DNA of 64,000 nt from Rhodospirillales bacterium (GTDB lineage: Bacteria > Pseudomonadota > Alphaproteobacteria > ATCC43930 > CGMCC-115725). Position numbers and translations under genes: made by a program. The notes below the pieces were generated by a model. The model was not told where the DNA came from. It saw only the letters and a list, made by a program, of their open reading frames with translations, and searched no databases. Below are positions 45,410-55,238 of this stretch, piece after piece (positions within the stretch are counted from its first letter, which is position 1; each line of letters starts with the position of its first letter). Location: contig CANJCB010000017.1 of the NCBI GenBank assembly GCA_947473305.1, positions 1 to 64,000 on the forward strand, given 5' to 3'.

Positions 45410-46177
45410 ATGCGGAAACTGGTGGCAGGCAATTGGAAGATGAACGGGCTGCGGGCCGACGGATTGGCCTTGGCCCGGGAGGTGGCGCATCGCACCCTGG
45501 CGGCGCGCCGGGCCGGCGCGGTAGAACCGCTTCCATGCGATATCCTCATCTGTCCGCCCGCCACTCTCCTGCCGCTGATGGCCGAAGAGATCGACGGCAG
45601 CGGCGTGCTGCTGGGCGGCCAGGACTGCCATTACAAGGCATCGGGCGCCCATACCGGGGACATCTGCGCATCGATGCTCAAGGACGCGGGCTGCAGTCAC
45701 GTGATCCTGGGACATTCGGAGCGCCGCACCGATCATAAGGAAGCGAATGAGCTTATCCGCCAAAAGACGGCCGCCGCGCGCGAAACGGGCCTGATTTCGG
45801 TCGTCTGCATCGGCGAGACCGCCGCGGAGCGCGACGCCGGGCAGACGATTGCCGTCGTCGAAGGACAGCTCGCCGGCTCGCTGCCGGAGGGTATCGCGGC
45901 TTCGGAGCTGATCGTCGCCTATGAACCCGTCTGGGCGATCGGCACCGGGCGCACCCCGACCGTCCAGGAAGTGGAGACCGTCCATGGTCGCATCCGCGCG
46001 GCGCTTAAGGAGCGGATCAAGGGCGGCGAGGAAATCCGCCTGCTCTACGGCGGTTCCGTCAAGCCCTCCAACGCCCGGGAACTGATGCAGGCGGCGGACG
46101 TCGACGGCGCCCTGGTCGGCGGGGCGAGCCTCGTCGCAAGCGACTTCTGGGAGATCGTTCGCGCCTGCCGGAGCTAA
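45410..46177 (+). CDS. tpiA: Triosephosphate isomerase
   Basis: This 255-residue glycolytic TIM-barrel enzyme interconverts dihydroxyacetone phosphate and glyceraldehyde 3-phosphate. Catalytic residues are visible as Lys10 in GNWKMNG, His in ILGHSERR, and Glu in AYEPVWAIGTG. The phosphate loop appears as YGGSVKPSNA and DGALVGGASL. The 45300-45409 region between it and ppiD holds both promoters; no clear boxes were recognised there. Confidence 0.98.
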   Translation: MRKLVAGNWKMNGLRADGLALAREVAHRTLAARRAGAVEPLPCDILICPPATLLPLMAEEIDGSGVLLGGQDCHYKASGAHTGDICASMLKDAGCSHVILGHSERRTDHKEANELIRQKTAAARETGLISVVCIGETAAERDAGQTIAVVEGQLAGSLPEGIAASELIVAYEPVWAIGTGRTPTVQEVETVHGRIRAALKERIKGGEEIRLLYGGSVKPSNARELMQAADVDGALVGGASLVASDFWEIVRACRS

Positions 46178-46242
46178 AGACTGGCAATCCTGGCGCGAAG
46201 TCGTTAAAAAGCCGCCTCCCGTTCCGATCGGCCTTAAGCCCC

Positions 46243-46581
46243 ATGTTGATCACCATCATCCTCATCATCCACCTCATGATTGCAATCGCGCTCGTGGGCG
46301 TCATCCTCATACAGAAGAGCGAAGGCGGCGGGCTCGGCATGGGCGGGGGCGGCATGTCCGGCTTCATGACCGGACGGTCGACGGCTAATCTCCTGACCCG
46401 GACGACGGCGATCCTGGCGACGGCCTTCATCGTGACCAGCCTCGGGCTCGCCTGGCTCGCCAGTGGCGATCACCGGCCGCGCTCGATCATCGACGACGCG
46501 CCGATCCAAACCCCTGCAAAAGCACCCGAGTCGCAGGTTCCGGCAGTTCCGGCGGCCCCTTCGGTCCCTCTCGCGAAGTAA
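46243..46581 (+). CDS. secG: Preprotein translocase subunit SecG
   Basis: This 112-residue protein has two membrane helices (about 3-23 and 50-70). The conserved cytoplasmic loop lies between them: VILIQKSEGGGLGMGGGG and GFMTGRSTANLLTRTTA. The Pro/Ala-rich tail is typical of proteobacterial SecG. It supports SecYEG-dependent export. tpiA-secG-pyrG is a conserved proteobacterial order. Confidence 0.95.
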   Translation: MLITIILIIHLMIAIALVGVILIQKSEGGGLGMGGGGMSGFMTGRSTANLLTRTTAILATAFIVTSLGLAWLASGDHRPRSIIDDAPIQTPAKAPESQVPAVPAAPSVPLAK

Positions 46582-46598
46582 CCCTTCGGTAGCATTTC

Positions 46599-46627
46599 CC
46601 CCGGTTTTCGGGGCTCTGCGCTTTTTT
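46599..46627 (+). terminator. Possible intrinsic terminator after secG
   Basis: CCCCG and CGGGG pair around GTTTT (46599-46613), and a TTTTTT run follows at 46622-46627 after an eight-base gap. The stem is short and the gap atypical, so termination may be partial before pyrG. Confidence 0.35.
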
Positions 46628-46689
46628 CAACCCTGGGGTCCCTCGCTTTAGGTTGTGTGGAGGGAGGACCTTCCATAAACTGGAAGTCC

Positions 46690-48315
46690 ATGACGCGGTT
46701 TATCTTCATCACCGGCGGCGTGGTCTCCTCACTCGGCAAGGGGCTTTCGGCAGCAGCGCTCGGCGCGTTGCTTCAGGCACGAGGCTTTCGCGTGCGTTTG
46801 CGCAAGCTCGACCCCTATCTTAATGTCGATCCGGGGACCATGAGCCCCTATCAGCACGGCGAAGTCTTCGTCACCGACGACGGCGCCGAGACCGACCTCG
46901 ACCTCGGCCACTACGAGCGCTACACCGGCGTCTCCGCACGCAAGAGCGACAGCGTCACCACCGGCCGCATCTATTCCACCGTGATCGGACGGGAGCGGCG
47001 CGGGGAATACCTCGGCGCCACGGTGCAGGTCATTCCCCATGTGACCGACGCCATCAAGGAATTTATCCAGGCCGATATCACCGACGAGGATTTCGTCCTC
47101 TGCGAGATCGGCGGCACGGTGGGCGACATCGAGAGCCTGCCTTTCCTGGAAGCCATCCGGCAGCTCGGGAACGAATTGGGCCGCGAACGCACCCTTTTCG
47201 TTCACCTAACGCTGGTGCCCTATATTCCGTCGGCGGGCGAGTTGAAGACAAAACCCACCCAGCATTCGGTCAAGGAGCTGCTCGGCCTCGGAATCCAGCC
47301 AGACATCCTGCTCTGCCGCTGCGATCGGGAGATCGGGGCGGGCGAGCGGCGGAAGATCGCGCTTTTCTGCAATCTGAAGGAAAGCCGTGTCATCCCGGCC
47401 CTCGACGTGGACACGATCTACAAGGTGCCGATCGCCTATCACGAGGAAGGCTTCGACCGGGAAGTCTGCAATCATTTCGGGATCAAGCCGCCCGAGCCCA
47501 AGCTCAAGCGCTGGACCGAGATCGTCCGTTCAATCAGCAAGCCGGAGGGCGAGGTCAATATCGCGGTGGTGGGAAAATACACCCACCTCCTGGACAGCTA
47601 TAAGTCGCTGGCCGAGGCGCTGACCCATGGCGGGATCGCCAACAACGTGGGCGTGAAGCTGGCCTGGCTCGACAGCGAGATTTTCGAGACCGAGGACACG
47701 GTCCATTATCTCGAAGGCGTTCACGGCATCCTGGTGCCCGGCGGCTTCGGGGAACGGGGCGCCGAGGGCAAGATCCAGGCGGCCCGTTTCGCACGGGAAC
47801 GGCAGGTGCCCTATTTCGGTATCTGCTTCGGCATGCAGATGGCGGTGATCGAAGCGGCCAGAAACCTCGCCGGGCTCAAAGGCGCAAATTCCACGGAGTT
47901 CGGTCCCTGCCAGGACCCGGTGATCGGCCTGATGACCGAATGGATGAAGGGCAACGACATCGAGCGGCGCAACTCCAATGGCGACCTCGGCGGCACGATG
48001 CGTCTCGGCGCCTATGAGGCGAGACTCGCCCCCGGCAGCAAGGTGGCGGAGATCTATGGCGCGACCACGATCCATGAGCGGCACCGCCATCGCTATGAGG
48101 TGAACGTCAACTACCGTCAGCTTCTGGAGGAAGCGGGGCTGCGCTTCTCCGGCATGTCGCCGGACGGGGAACTGCCCGAGATCGTCGAATTGCCGGACCA
48201 CAAATGGTTCCTTGGCGTGCAGTATCATCCCGAGCTTAAATCCAAGCCCTTCGAGCCGCATCCGCTCTTCACCTCCTTCATCCGCGCGGCGATCGACCAG
48301 TCCCGGCTGGTATAA
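46690..48315 (+). CDS. pyrG: CTP synthase
   Basis: This 541-residue enzyme aminates UTP to CTP. The synthetase half starts [17 protein letters not shown] (P-loop) with the conserved [18 protein letters not shown] in parts ([15 protein letters not shown]). The C-terminal glutaminase has its nucleophile Cys at about residue 379 in [12 protein letters not shown] and the His-Glu pair in [10 protein letters not shown]. The start at 46690 matches the family N-terminus; an in-frame ATG 33 bases earlier adds unrelated residues. Confidence 0.98.
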   Translation: MTRFIFITGGVVSSLGKGLSAAALGALLQARGFRVRLRKLDPYLNVDPGTMSPYQHGEVFVTDDGAETDLDLGHYERYTGVSARKSDSVTTGRIYSTVIGRERRGEYLGATVQVIPHVTDAIKEFIQADITDEDFVLCEIGGTVGDIESLPFLEAIRQLGNELGRERTLFVHLTLVPYIPSAGELKTKPTQHSVKELLGLGIQPDILLCRCDREIGAGERRKIALFCNLKESRVIPALDVDTIYKVPIAYHEEGFDREVCNHFGIKPPEPKLKRWTEIVRSISKPEGEVNIAVVGKYTHLLDSYKSLAEALTHGGIANNVGVKLAWLDSEIFETEDTVHYLEGVHGILVPGGFGERGAEGKIQAARFARERQVPYFGICFGMQMAVIEAARNLAGLKGANSTEFGPCQDPVIGLMTEWMKGNDIERRNSNGDLGGTMRLGAYEARLAPGSKVAEIYGATTIHERHRHRYEVNVNYRQLLEEAGLRFSGMSPDGELPEIVELPDHKWFLGVQYHPELKSKPFEPHPLFTSFIRAAIDQSRLV

Positions 48316-48345
48316 GCCGCTGTTCTCCTCGAAAGGAGTTGCCCC

Positions 48346-49188
48346 ATGGCGGCAGCCCGTCACGTTCCTATCGGCGGTCTCACGCTCGGTAACGACCTGC
48401 CTTTCGTTCTCATCGCCGGACCCTGCCAGCTCGAAAGCCGCCAGCATGCCCTGGAGATAAGCCAGGCCCTGGTCGAGATCACCGGACGGCTCGGCATCGG
48501 CCTCATCTACAAGACATCCTTCGACAAGGCCAATCGGACCTCCAATGCCACCCCGCGTGGGCTTGGGATCGAAGCGAGCCTGCCGATCATGGCCGAAATC
48601 CGCGAAACCCGCGGCTGCCCCGTCTTGACCGATGTCCATGCGCCGGAACAATGCGCGTTTGTGGCGGAAGCCGTGGACGTGCTCCAGATCCCGGCCTTCC
48701 TCTCGCGCCAGACGGATCTACTCGTGGCTGCAGCCAGGACCGGCCGCGCGATCAACGTGAAGAAGGGGCAGTTCCTCGCCCCCTGGGACATGGCGAATGT
48801 CGCCCGCAAGCTGTCCGATGCCGGGAACGAGAACATCCTGCTCTGCGAGCGCGGGGTGAGCTTTGGCTACAACACGCTCGTCACCGATATGCGCGCCTTG
48901 CCGATCATGGCGAAGACCGGCTACCCCGTGGTCTTCGACGCGACCCACTCCGTCCAGCAGCCGGGCGGGCAGGGGACGACCAGCGGCGGCCAGCGGGAGT
49001 TCGCTCCCGTGCTGGCCCGCGCGGCGATCGCCATCGGCGTGGCCGCTGTCTTCATGGAAACCCATGAGGATCCCGACAAGGCGCCCTCGGACGGTCCCAA
49101 TATGATCAAACTGAAAGAATTGCCTGCGATCCTGGAAACCCTGGTCGAACTCGACCGGATCGCCAAGCGGAACCTCATCGTCATTTGA
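48346..49188 (+). CDS. kdsA: 3-deoxy-8-phosphooctulonate (KDO-8-P) synthase
   Basis: This 280-residue enzyme condenses phosphoenolpyruvate with arabinose 5-phosphate for the KDO of lipopolysaccharide. Family segments are [67 protein letters not shown] and [18 protein letters not shown]. The presence of Asn after [10 protein letters not shown]-Ala rather than Cys at the metal site was not resolved, so metal dependence is left open. The start at 48346 follows GAAAGGAG. Confidence 0.97.
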   Translation: MAAARHVPIGGLTLGNDLPFVLIAGPCQLESRQHALEISQALVEITGRLGIGLIYKTSFDKANRTSNATPRGLGIEASLPIMAEIRETRGCPVLTDVHAPEQCAFVAEAVDVLQIPAFLSRQTDLLVAAARTGRAINVKKGQFLAPWDMANVARKLSDAGNENILLCERGVSFGYNTLVTDMRALPIMAKTGYPVVFDATHSVQQPGGQGTTSGGQREFAPVLARAAIAIGVAAVFMETHEDPDKAPSDGPNMIKLKELPAILETLVELDRIAKRNLIVI

Positions 49189-50490
<1,302 letters not shown>

Positions 50491-50569
50491 TCGTGTTTTC
50501 AGACTAAATATTGATTTTCGGGCACATCAAGTATTGACGCTGCGAATCGCTCGTGATTCTCTATGACCC

Positions 50570-50893
50570 ATGCGGGTTGTCGATGAAATACGGCGGCGTT
50601 CCAAGCTGATTATCGGTCCCATCTTTGGGATCAGCCTGGTCTGCTACTTTACCTATCACCTGATTCAAGGTGATCGGGGGCTCATGGCCTATATGAATCT
50701 GACCCGGCAGATCAGCGATGCCAAAGCGACGCTCGAACAGGTGGACCGTCAACGGCTCACCCTCGATCGTCGCGTGGCCTTGCTCCGTCCGGAGCATATC
50801 GATCCCGATATGCTCGACGAGCGGGCCCGATCGACGCTCAACCTGATCGGCCCTAATGAAGTCGTGATCTTCCCACGCACTCAGGCGCGCTAA
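50570..50893 (+). CDS. ftsB: Septum formation initiator FtsB/DivIC-family protein
   Basis: This 107-residue bitopic division protein has a short basic N-terminus and one membrane helix (about residues 15-35, IIGPIFGISLVCYFTYHLI). A periplasmic coiled coil (about 45-80) follows, then a conserved DERARSTLNLIGPNEVVIF end. FtsB links FtsL and FtsQ in the divisome. A TTGACG (50534-50539) precedes the gene, but no convincing -10 was found. Confidence 0.9.
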   Translation: MRVVDEIRRRSKLIIGPIFGISLVCYFTYHLIQGDRGLMAYMNLTRQISDAKATLEQVDRQRLTLDRRVALLRPEHIDPDMLDERARSTLNLIGPNEVVIFPRTQAR

Positions 50894-50940
50894 CCGCTCC
50901 CCCGGTAAGTCGAAGACACAGGAATCGGCCGATTTTTGCC

Positions 50941-50978
50941 ATGCGTTCGACGCATGATCGCAAGCGATATCGCATTGC
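50941..50978. promoter_or_regulatory. Two adjacent inverted repeats upstream of pdhA
   Basis: ATGCGT-TCG-ACGCAT (50941-50955) is followed by GCAA-GCGATATCGC-ATTGC (50960-50978), which has a perfect 10-bp palindromic core and nearly complementary flanks. They lie in the 268-bp stretch (50894-51161) between ftsB and pdhA. The rest of that stretch is AT-rich and presumably holds the pdh promoter. They may be operators for control of pyruvate dehydrogenase. Confidence 0.4.
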
Positions 50979-51161
50979 CATATAGGCATCCTCTATGCGT
51001 TATCAGCGCCCTTAACTAATATTCAGTTCATTGTAATTTTGCTTTGCAGAACAACAATTTGCGCCGAATCAGGTTGTATCCTTCCGATGATCGCGCCATG
51101 TTATGCCCAATTCAGCTGGGGACCCGGCGGGAAAGCCGGACGAATGCCGTCAGGGGGAAGC

Positions 51162-52175
51162 ATGGCCGTAGCAAAGCGCAAGCCCAGGATCGTCAAGCAG
51201 GAAGAGCCTGCGGTTTCGACTGCGGAACTCATGAAATACTATCGGGACATGCTCCTGATCCGCCGTTTCGAGGAGAAGGCGGGGCAGATGTACGGCATGG
51301 GCCTGATCGGCGGCTTCTGCCACCTCTATATCGGTGAAGAGGCCGTGGTCGTCGGCATGATGGCCGCGGCGGTGGAGGGCGACAGCGTCATCACCTCCTA
51401 TCGCGATCATGGCCATATGCTGGCCTGCGGCATGGATCCCAAGGGCGTCATGGCCGAATTGACCGGCCGGCGCGGGGGCTATTCCAAGGGCAAGGGCGGC
51501 TCGATGCATATGTTCAGCCGCGAGAAGAACTTCTATGGCGGCCACGGCATCGTCGGCGCCCAGGTGCCCCTCGGCACCGGCCTCGCCTTCGCGCATCGCT
51601 ATCGCAACGATGGGCATGTGAGCCTCACCTTCCTGGGCGACGGAGCGATTAACCAGGGGCAGGTCTACGAAAGCTTCAACATGGCGGAGCTCTGGAAGCT
51701 CCCCGTGGTCTATGTGATCGAGAACAACCGCTACGGCATGGGAACGTCCGTCGCGCGCAGTTCCGCTTCGGCCGAGCTTTTCACCCGGGCTTCGCCCTTT
51801 GGCTTGCCGGGCCGACAGGTCGACGGAATGAACGTGCTTGCGGTGAAGGCCGCCGCCGAGGAGGCCGTGGCCCATGCCCGTTCCGGCAAGGGTCCCTATA
51901 TCCTCGAGATGCTGACCTATCGCTATCGCGGCCACTCCATGTCCGATCCTGCCAAGTATCGGACCAAGGACGAGGTGACGCGCATGCGGGCAGAGCACGA
52001 TCCGATCGACCAGGTGATGAAGCGCCTGATCGACGGCGGCATGTCCGACGAGGCGAAGCTCAAGCAGATCGACCGCGAGATCAAGGACATCGTCACCGGC
52101 GCGGCCGAATTCGCCCAGGACAGTCCCGAGCCCGATCCGGCGGAGCTCTGGACCGACGTTTTCGCCGAGGCCTAA
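51162..52175 (+). CDS. pdhA: Pyruvate dehydrogenase E1 component, alpha subunit
   Basis: This 337-residue subunit decarboxylates pyruvate with thiamine diphosphate. The start at 51162 after AGGGGGA is preferred over a longer in-frame start, which adds unrelated residues. Motifs are RRFEEKAGQMYGMGLIGGF, CHLYIGEEAV, YRDHGHMLACG and KGGSMHMFS. The thiamine diphosphate site runs from GDGAINQGQVYESFNMAEL to NN in VIENNRYGMGTS. The phosphorylation-loop-like segment YRYRGHSMSDP is also present. It forms an alpha2beta2 E1 with the next gene product. Confidence 0.98.
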   Translation: MAVAKRKPRIVKQEEPAVSTAELMKYYRDMLLIRRFEEKAGQMYGMGLIGGFCHLYIGEEAVVVGMMAAAVEGDSVITSYRDHGHMLACGMDPKGVMAELTGRRGGYSKGKGGSMHMFSREKNFYGGHGIVGAQVPLGTGLAFAHRYRNDGHVSLTFLGDGAINQGQVYESFNMAELWKLPVVYVIENNRYGMGTSVARSSASAELFTRASPFGLPGRQVDGMNVLAVKAAAEEAVAHARSGKGPYILEMLTYRYRGHSMSDPAKYRTKDEVTRMRAEHDPIDQVMKRLIDGGMSDEAKLKQIDREIKDIVTGAAEFAQDSPEPDPAELWTDVFAEA

Positions 52176-52186
52176 GCCGTAAAGGA

Positions 52187-52205
52187 CCGGCGTTTCAAAC
52201 GCCGG
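52187..52205. promoter_or_regulatory. Perfect 19-bp palindrome between pdhA and pdhB
   Basis: CCGGCGTTTCAAACGCCGG has 9-bp arms around a central C. It lies 12 bp after the pdhA stop and 26 bp before pdhB. As RNA it would form a stem with a short loop, which could balance pdhA and pdhB expression or protect an mRNA 3' end. Confidence 0.5.
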
Positions 52206-52230
52206 CCGATGAAATTCCTGGGGGAATCCC

Positions 52231-53607
52231 ATGCCGATCGAAGTTTTGATGCCCGCGCTCTCGCCGACCATGACGGAAGGCAAGATATCCAAGTGGCATA
52301 AGAAGGTAGGCGACAAGGTCAAGTCCGGCGACGTGCTCGCCGAGATCGAAACCGACAAGGCCACCATGGAAGTGGAGGCCGTCGACGAGGGCACGCTCGC
52401 CCAGATCGTCGTGCCGGAAGGCACCGAGAACGTGGCCGTGAACCAGCCGATCGCAATCCTCGCCGGCGAGGATGAAAGCGTCGAAGACGCGGTAAGCGCC
52501 GGGAAAGCCGGGGGCAAGGCGAAACCGGCTCCGGTCGAGGCAAAGGCTCCCGAACAGGCTCCTGCCGAAAAAGCGCCGGCGCAAGCCAAAGCCGCAGCCC
52601 CGGCCGAACAGGAATGGAGCGGCCCGACCACGAATATGACCGTCCGCGAAGCGCTCCGCGACGCCATGGCCGAGGAAATGCGGCGTGACGAAGCCGTCTT
52701 CCTGATGGGCGAGGAAGTCGCGGAATACCAGGGCGCCTATAAGGTGAGCCAGGGACTGCTGGAAGAATTCGGTGGCCGGCGCGTCATTGATACCCCGATT
52801 TCCGAGCATGGCTTTGCCGGCCTCGGCGTCGGCGCCGCCTTTGCAGGCCTGAAGCCCATCGTCGAATTCATGACCTTCAATTTCGCCATGCAGGCGATGG
52901 ACCAGCTCATCAATTCCGCCGCCAAGACCCGCTACATGTCGGGCGGGCAGATGGGCAGCTCGATCGTTTTCCGCGGCCCCAATGGGATCGCGTCCCGCGT
53001 CGGCGCCCAGCATTCCCAATGCTATGCGAGCTGGTACGCCCATTGCCCGGGCCTGAAGGTCGTTGCCCCCTATACGGCGGCGGATGCCAAGGGCCTCCTG
53101 AAATCGGCGATCCGCGACCCGAACCCGGTCATCTTCCTGGAACATGAGCTGGTCTATGGCCAGAGCTTCCCGGTGCCTTCGGAAGGCGATCATATCGTCC
53201 CCATCGGCAAGGCCCGGATCGCTCGCAAGGGCGATCACGTGACCCTGGTCGCCTTCTCCCGCGCGGTGCAACTCGCCTTGGAAGCGGCCGAAGCTTTGGC
53301 GGAAGAGGGGATTTCGGCGGAGGTGATCGACCTGCGAACGATCCGCCCGCTGGACCTCGACACCATCGTGACATCGATCAAAAAGACCAACCGCCTGGTC
53401 TGTGTCGAGGAAGGCTGGGCCTTCGCCGGCATCGGGGCCGAAGTTTCGACCCTCGTTATGGAAAATGCCTTCGACTGGCTGGACGCGCCGCCTGCCCGTG
53501 TCGCCGGCAAGGACGTGCCCTTGCCCTATGCCGCCAATCTCGAACGCCTGGCCTTGCCGCAAGTCTCGGAAGTGGTCGAGGCGGCGAAAGCCGTCACCTA
53601 CCGCTAA
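52231..53607 (+). CDS. pdhB: Pyruvate dehydrogenase E1 component, beta subunit with N-terminal lipoyl domain
   Basis: This 458-residue protein carries an N-terminal lipoyl domain (residues 1-80; lipoyl Lys43 in [13 protein letters not shown]). An Ala/Pro/Lys linker (about 85-130) joins it to the transketolase-like beta subunit ([53 protein letters not shown] and the C-terminal VCVEEGW region). The lipoylated E1beta is characteristic of alphaproteobacterial PDH complexes. The lipoyl domain is nearly identical in layout to that of the following E2. Confidence 0.97.
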   Translation: MPIEVLMPALSPTMTEGKISKWHKKVGDKVKSGDVLAEIETDKATMEVEAVDEGTLAQIVVPEGTENVAVNQPIAILAGEDESVEDAVSAGKAGGKAKPAPVEAKAPEQAPAEKAPAQAKAAAPAEQEWSGPTTNMTVREALRDAMAEEMRRDEAVFLMGEEVAEYQGAYKVSQGLLEEFGGRRVIDTPISEHGFAGLGVGAAFAGLKPIVEFMTFNFAMQAMDQLINSAAKTRYMSGGQMGSSIVFRGPNGIASRVGAQHSQCYASWYAHCPGLKVVAPYTAADAKGLLKSAIRDPNPVIFLEHELVYGQSFPVPSEGDHIVPIGKARIARKGDHVTLVAFSRAVQLALEAAEALAEEGISAEVIDLRTIRPLDLDTIVTSIKKTNRLVCVEEGWAFAGIGAEVSTLVMENAFDWLDAPPARVAGKDVPLPYAANLERLALPQVSEVVEAAKAVTYR

Positions 53608-53636
53608 GCCCGCGCGCGCCTGAGGGGAAGAAACCG

Positions 53637-55043
53637 ATGCCGATTCAGATCCTGATGCCCGCGCTGTCGCCCACCATGACCGAGGGCAACCTCGCGAAAT
53701 GGCACAAAAAGGCGGGCGACAAGGTGAAGTCCGGCGACGTCCTCGCCGAGATCGAAACCGACAAGGCCACCATGGAGGTGGAGGCCATCGACGAGGGTAC
53801 GATGGGGCAGATCGTCGTCCCCGAAGGCACCGAGGGCGTCAAGGTCAACGAGGTGATCGCCCTGCTGCTGGAAGACGGAGAGGACGCTTCGGCGCTCGGC
53901 AAGGCTGGGACAGCCGCGCCGAAACTCGCACCCGCTCCCGAAACCCCAAAGACCGAAGCGCCGGCCACGCCCGCCGCAACCGGCGACGCTCATGACGAGC
54001 GCGTCCTGGCTTCCCCGCTCGCCAAGCGCATGGCCGCCCAGGCAGGTATCGATCTTTCCCAGGTTACCGGATCGGGGCCGCACGGCAAGATCATGAAAGC
54101 CGACATCGCCAATGGCGGAGAGCGCAGCGAGCGCGTTTTCGCCTCCCCGCTGGCGAAGAGCATGGCCGCCAAGGCCGGAATCGATCTCTCGGGGGTCTCG
54201 GGTTCCGGACCGCAGGGCAGGATCGTCAAGTCGGACATCGAAGCAGCACTCGCCAAACCCACGCAGGCCAAACCCGCAACACGCCCGGTCACGGCCGCCT
54301 CCGCATCTCCCGCGGCAGGCCATGCCCCGAGCAAGGACCAGATCATCGCGCTCGCCGGCAACCCGCCTTACACGGAAGTGCCCAATACGCCGATGCGCAA
54401 GGTGATCGCGCGCCGCATGACGGAATCGAAGCAGACCGTTCCGCATTACTATGTGACCGTCGACTGCGAGATCGATCAGCTTCTGAAGCTGCGCGAAGAC
54501 CTCAACAAGACCAACGACCTCAAGCTCTCGGTCAACGACTTCGTCATCAAGGCCTCGGCGCTGGCGCTCAAGAAAGTGCCGGAAGCCAATGCCTCCTGGA
54601 GCGAAGAAGCGACGCTCCTGTGGAATTCGGTCGATATCTCGGTCGCCGTGGCGATCGAAGGGGGTCTTATCACCCCGATCATCAAGCAGGCCGAGCAGAA
54701 GGGCCTTGCCGTCATTTCCACGGAGATGCGCGATCTCGCAGCCCGCGCCAAGGAAGGCAAGCTGAAGCTGGAGGAATTCCAGGGCGGCACCTTCTCGATC
54801 TCGAACCTCGGGATGTTCGGCGTGAAGCATTTCGAGGCCGTGATCAACCCGCCCCAAGGCGCGATCCTGGCGGTCGGGGCCGGGGAGCAACGCCCCGTGG
54901 TCAAGAACGGCGCCTTGGCGATTGCGACGGTGATGAGCCTGACGCTCGCGGTCGATCACCGGGTGATCGACGGAGCCGGCGGCGCGAAACTCATCAGCGC
55001 CATCAAGAAGCTGATCGAAAACCCGATCTCGATGCTGCTGTAA
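53637..55043 (+). CDS. pdhC: Dihydrolipoamide acetyltransferase (PDH E2) with tandem subunit-binding domains
   Basis: This 468-residue core enzyme transfers acetyl from lipoamide to CoA. It has one lipoyl domain (1-80, Lys43), a linker, and two consecutive peripheral subunit-binding domains. These lie at about 121-157 (VLASPLAKRMAAQAGIDLS, GSGPHGKIMKADI) and 165-202 (VFASPLAKSMAAKAGIDLS, GSGPQGRIVKSDI). A linker then leads to the catalytic domain (NTPMRKVIARRMTESKQTV, FSISNLGMFGVKHFEAVINP), with the active-site VDHRVIDGAGG. One subunit-binding domain is the norm, so this is a duplication. The gene is 29 bp after pdhB. Confidence 0.97.
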   Translation: MPIQILMPALSPTMTEGNLAKWHKKAGDKVKSGDVLAEIETDKATMEVEAIDEGTMGQIVVPEGTEGVKVNEVIALLLEDGEDASALGKAGTAAPKLAPAPETPKTEAPATPAATGDAHDERVLASPLAKRMAAQAGIDLSQVTGSGPHGKIMKADIANGGERSERVFASPLAKSMAAKAGIDLSGVSGSGPQGRIVKSDIEAALAKPTQAKPATRPVTAASASPAAGHAPSKDQIIALAGNPPYTEVPNTPMRKVIARRMTESKQTVPHYYVTVDCEIDQLLKLREDLNKTNDLKLSVNDFVIKASALALKKVPEANASWSEEATLLWNSVDISVAVAIEGGLITPIIKQAEQKGLAVISTEMRDLAARAKEGKLKLEEFQGGTFSISNLGMFGVKHFEAVINPPQGAILAVGAGEQRPVVKNGALAIATVMSLTLAVDHRVIDGAGGAKLISAIKKLIENPISMLL

Positions 55044-55081
55044 CTGAGGCCTCTTCATGATCCACCGCGCAACCTCCTTCT

Positions 55082-55213
55082 CCCTCTCCGCCCTTCAGGG
55101 GGGAGAGGGCCGGGATGAGGTGGGTGGTGGTGAGCTTCGGGCGACACCCACTTCACCCTCCCATCGCTTGAGCGATGGGTCCCCTCCCTCTCCCCCCTGA
55201 AGGGCGGAGAGGG
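55082..55213. repeat. 132-bp palindromic element with 28-bp perfect inverted ends
   Basis: The 28-bp arm at 55082-55109 (beginning CCCTCTCCGCCC) is the exact reverse complement of 55186-55213. Inside, GAGGTGGGTG and CACCCACTTC form an imperfect second pairing, and CCCATCGC-TTGA-GCGATGGG (55160-55179) is a separate 8-bp hairpin. It fills most of the gap between pdhC and lpd. It looks like a repetitive extragenic palindrome or a small non-autonomous mobile element. No second copy was noticed in this window. Confidence 0.85.
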
Positions 55214-55238
55214 TTTACGAATTTTCACGAGGCCATAG

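Noticed and set aside
50894-51161. Hidden tRNA or riboswitch before pdhA
   Set aside because: The two dyads do not fold into a cloverleaf and no TPP-box-like conserved core was recognised.
51039-51161. Longer pdhA start at 51039
   Set aside because: The extra 41 residues have no family similarity, while the ATG at 51162 has a strong AGGGGGA ribosome site and matches the usual PdhA N-terminus.
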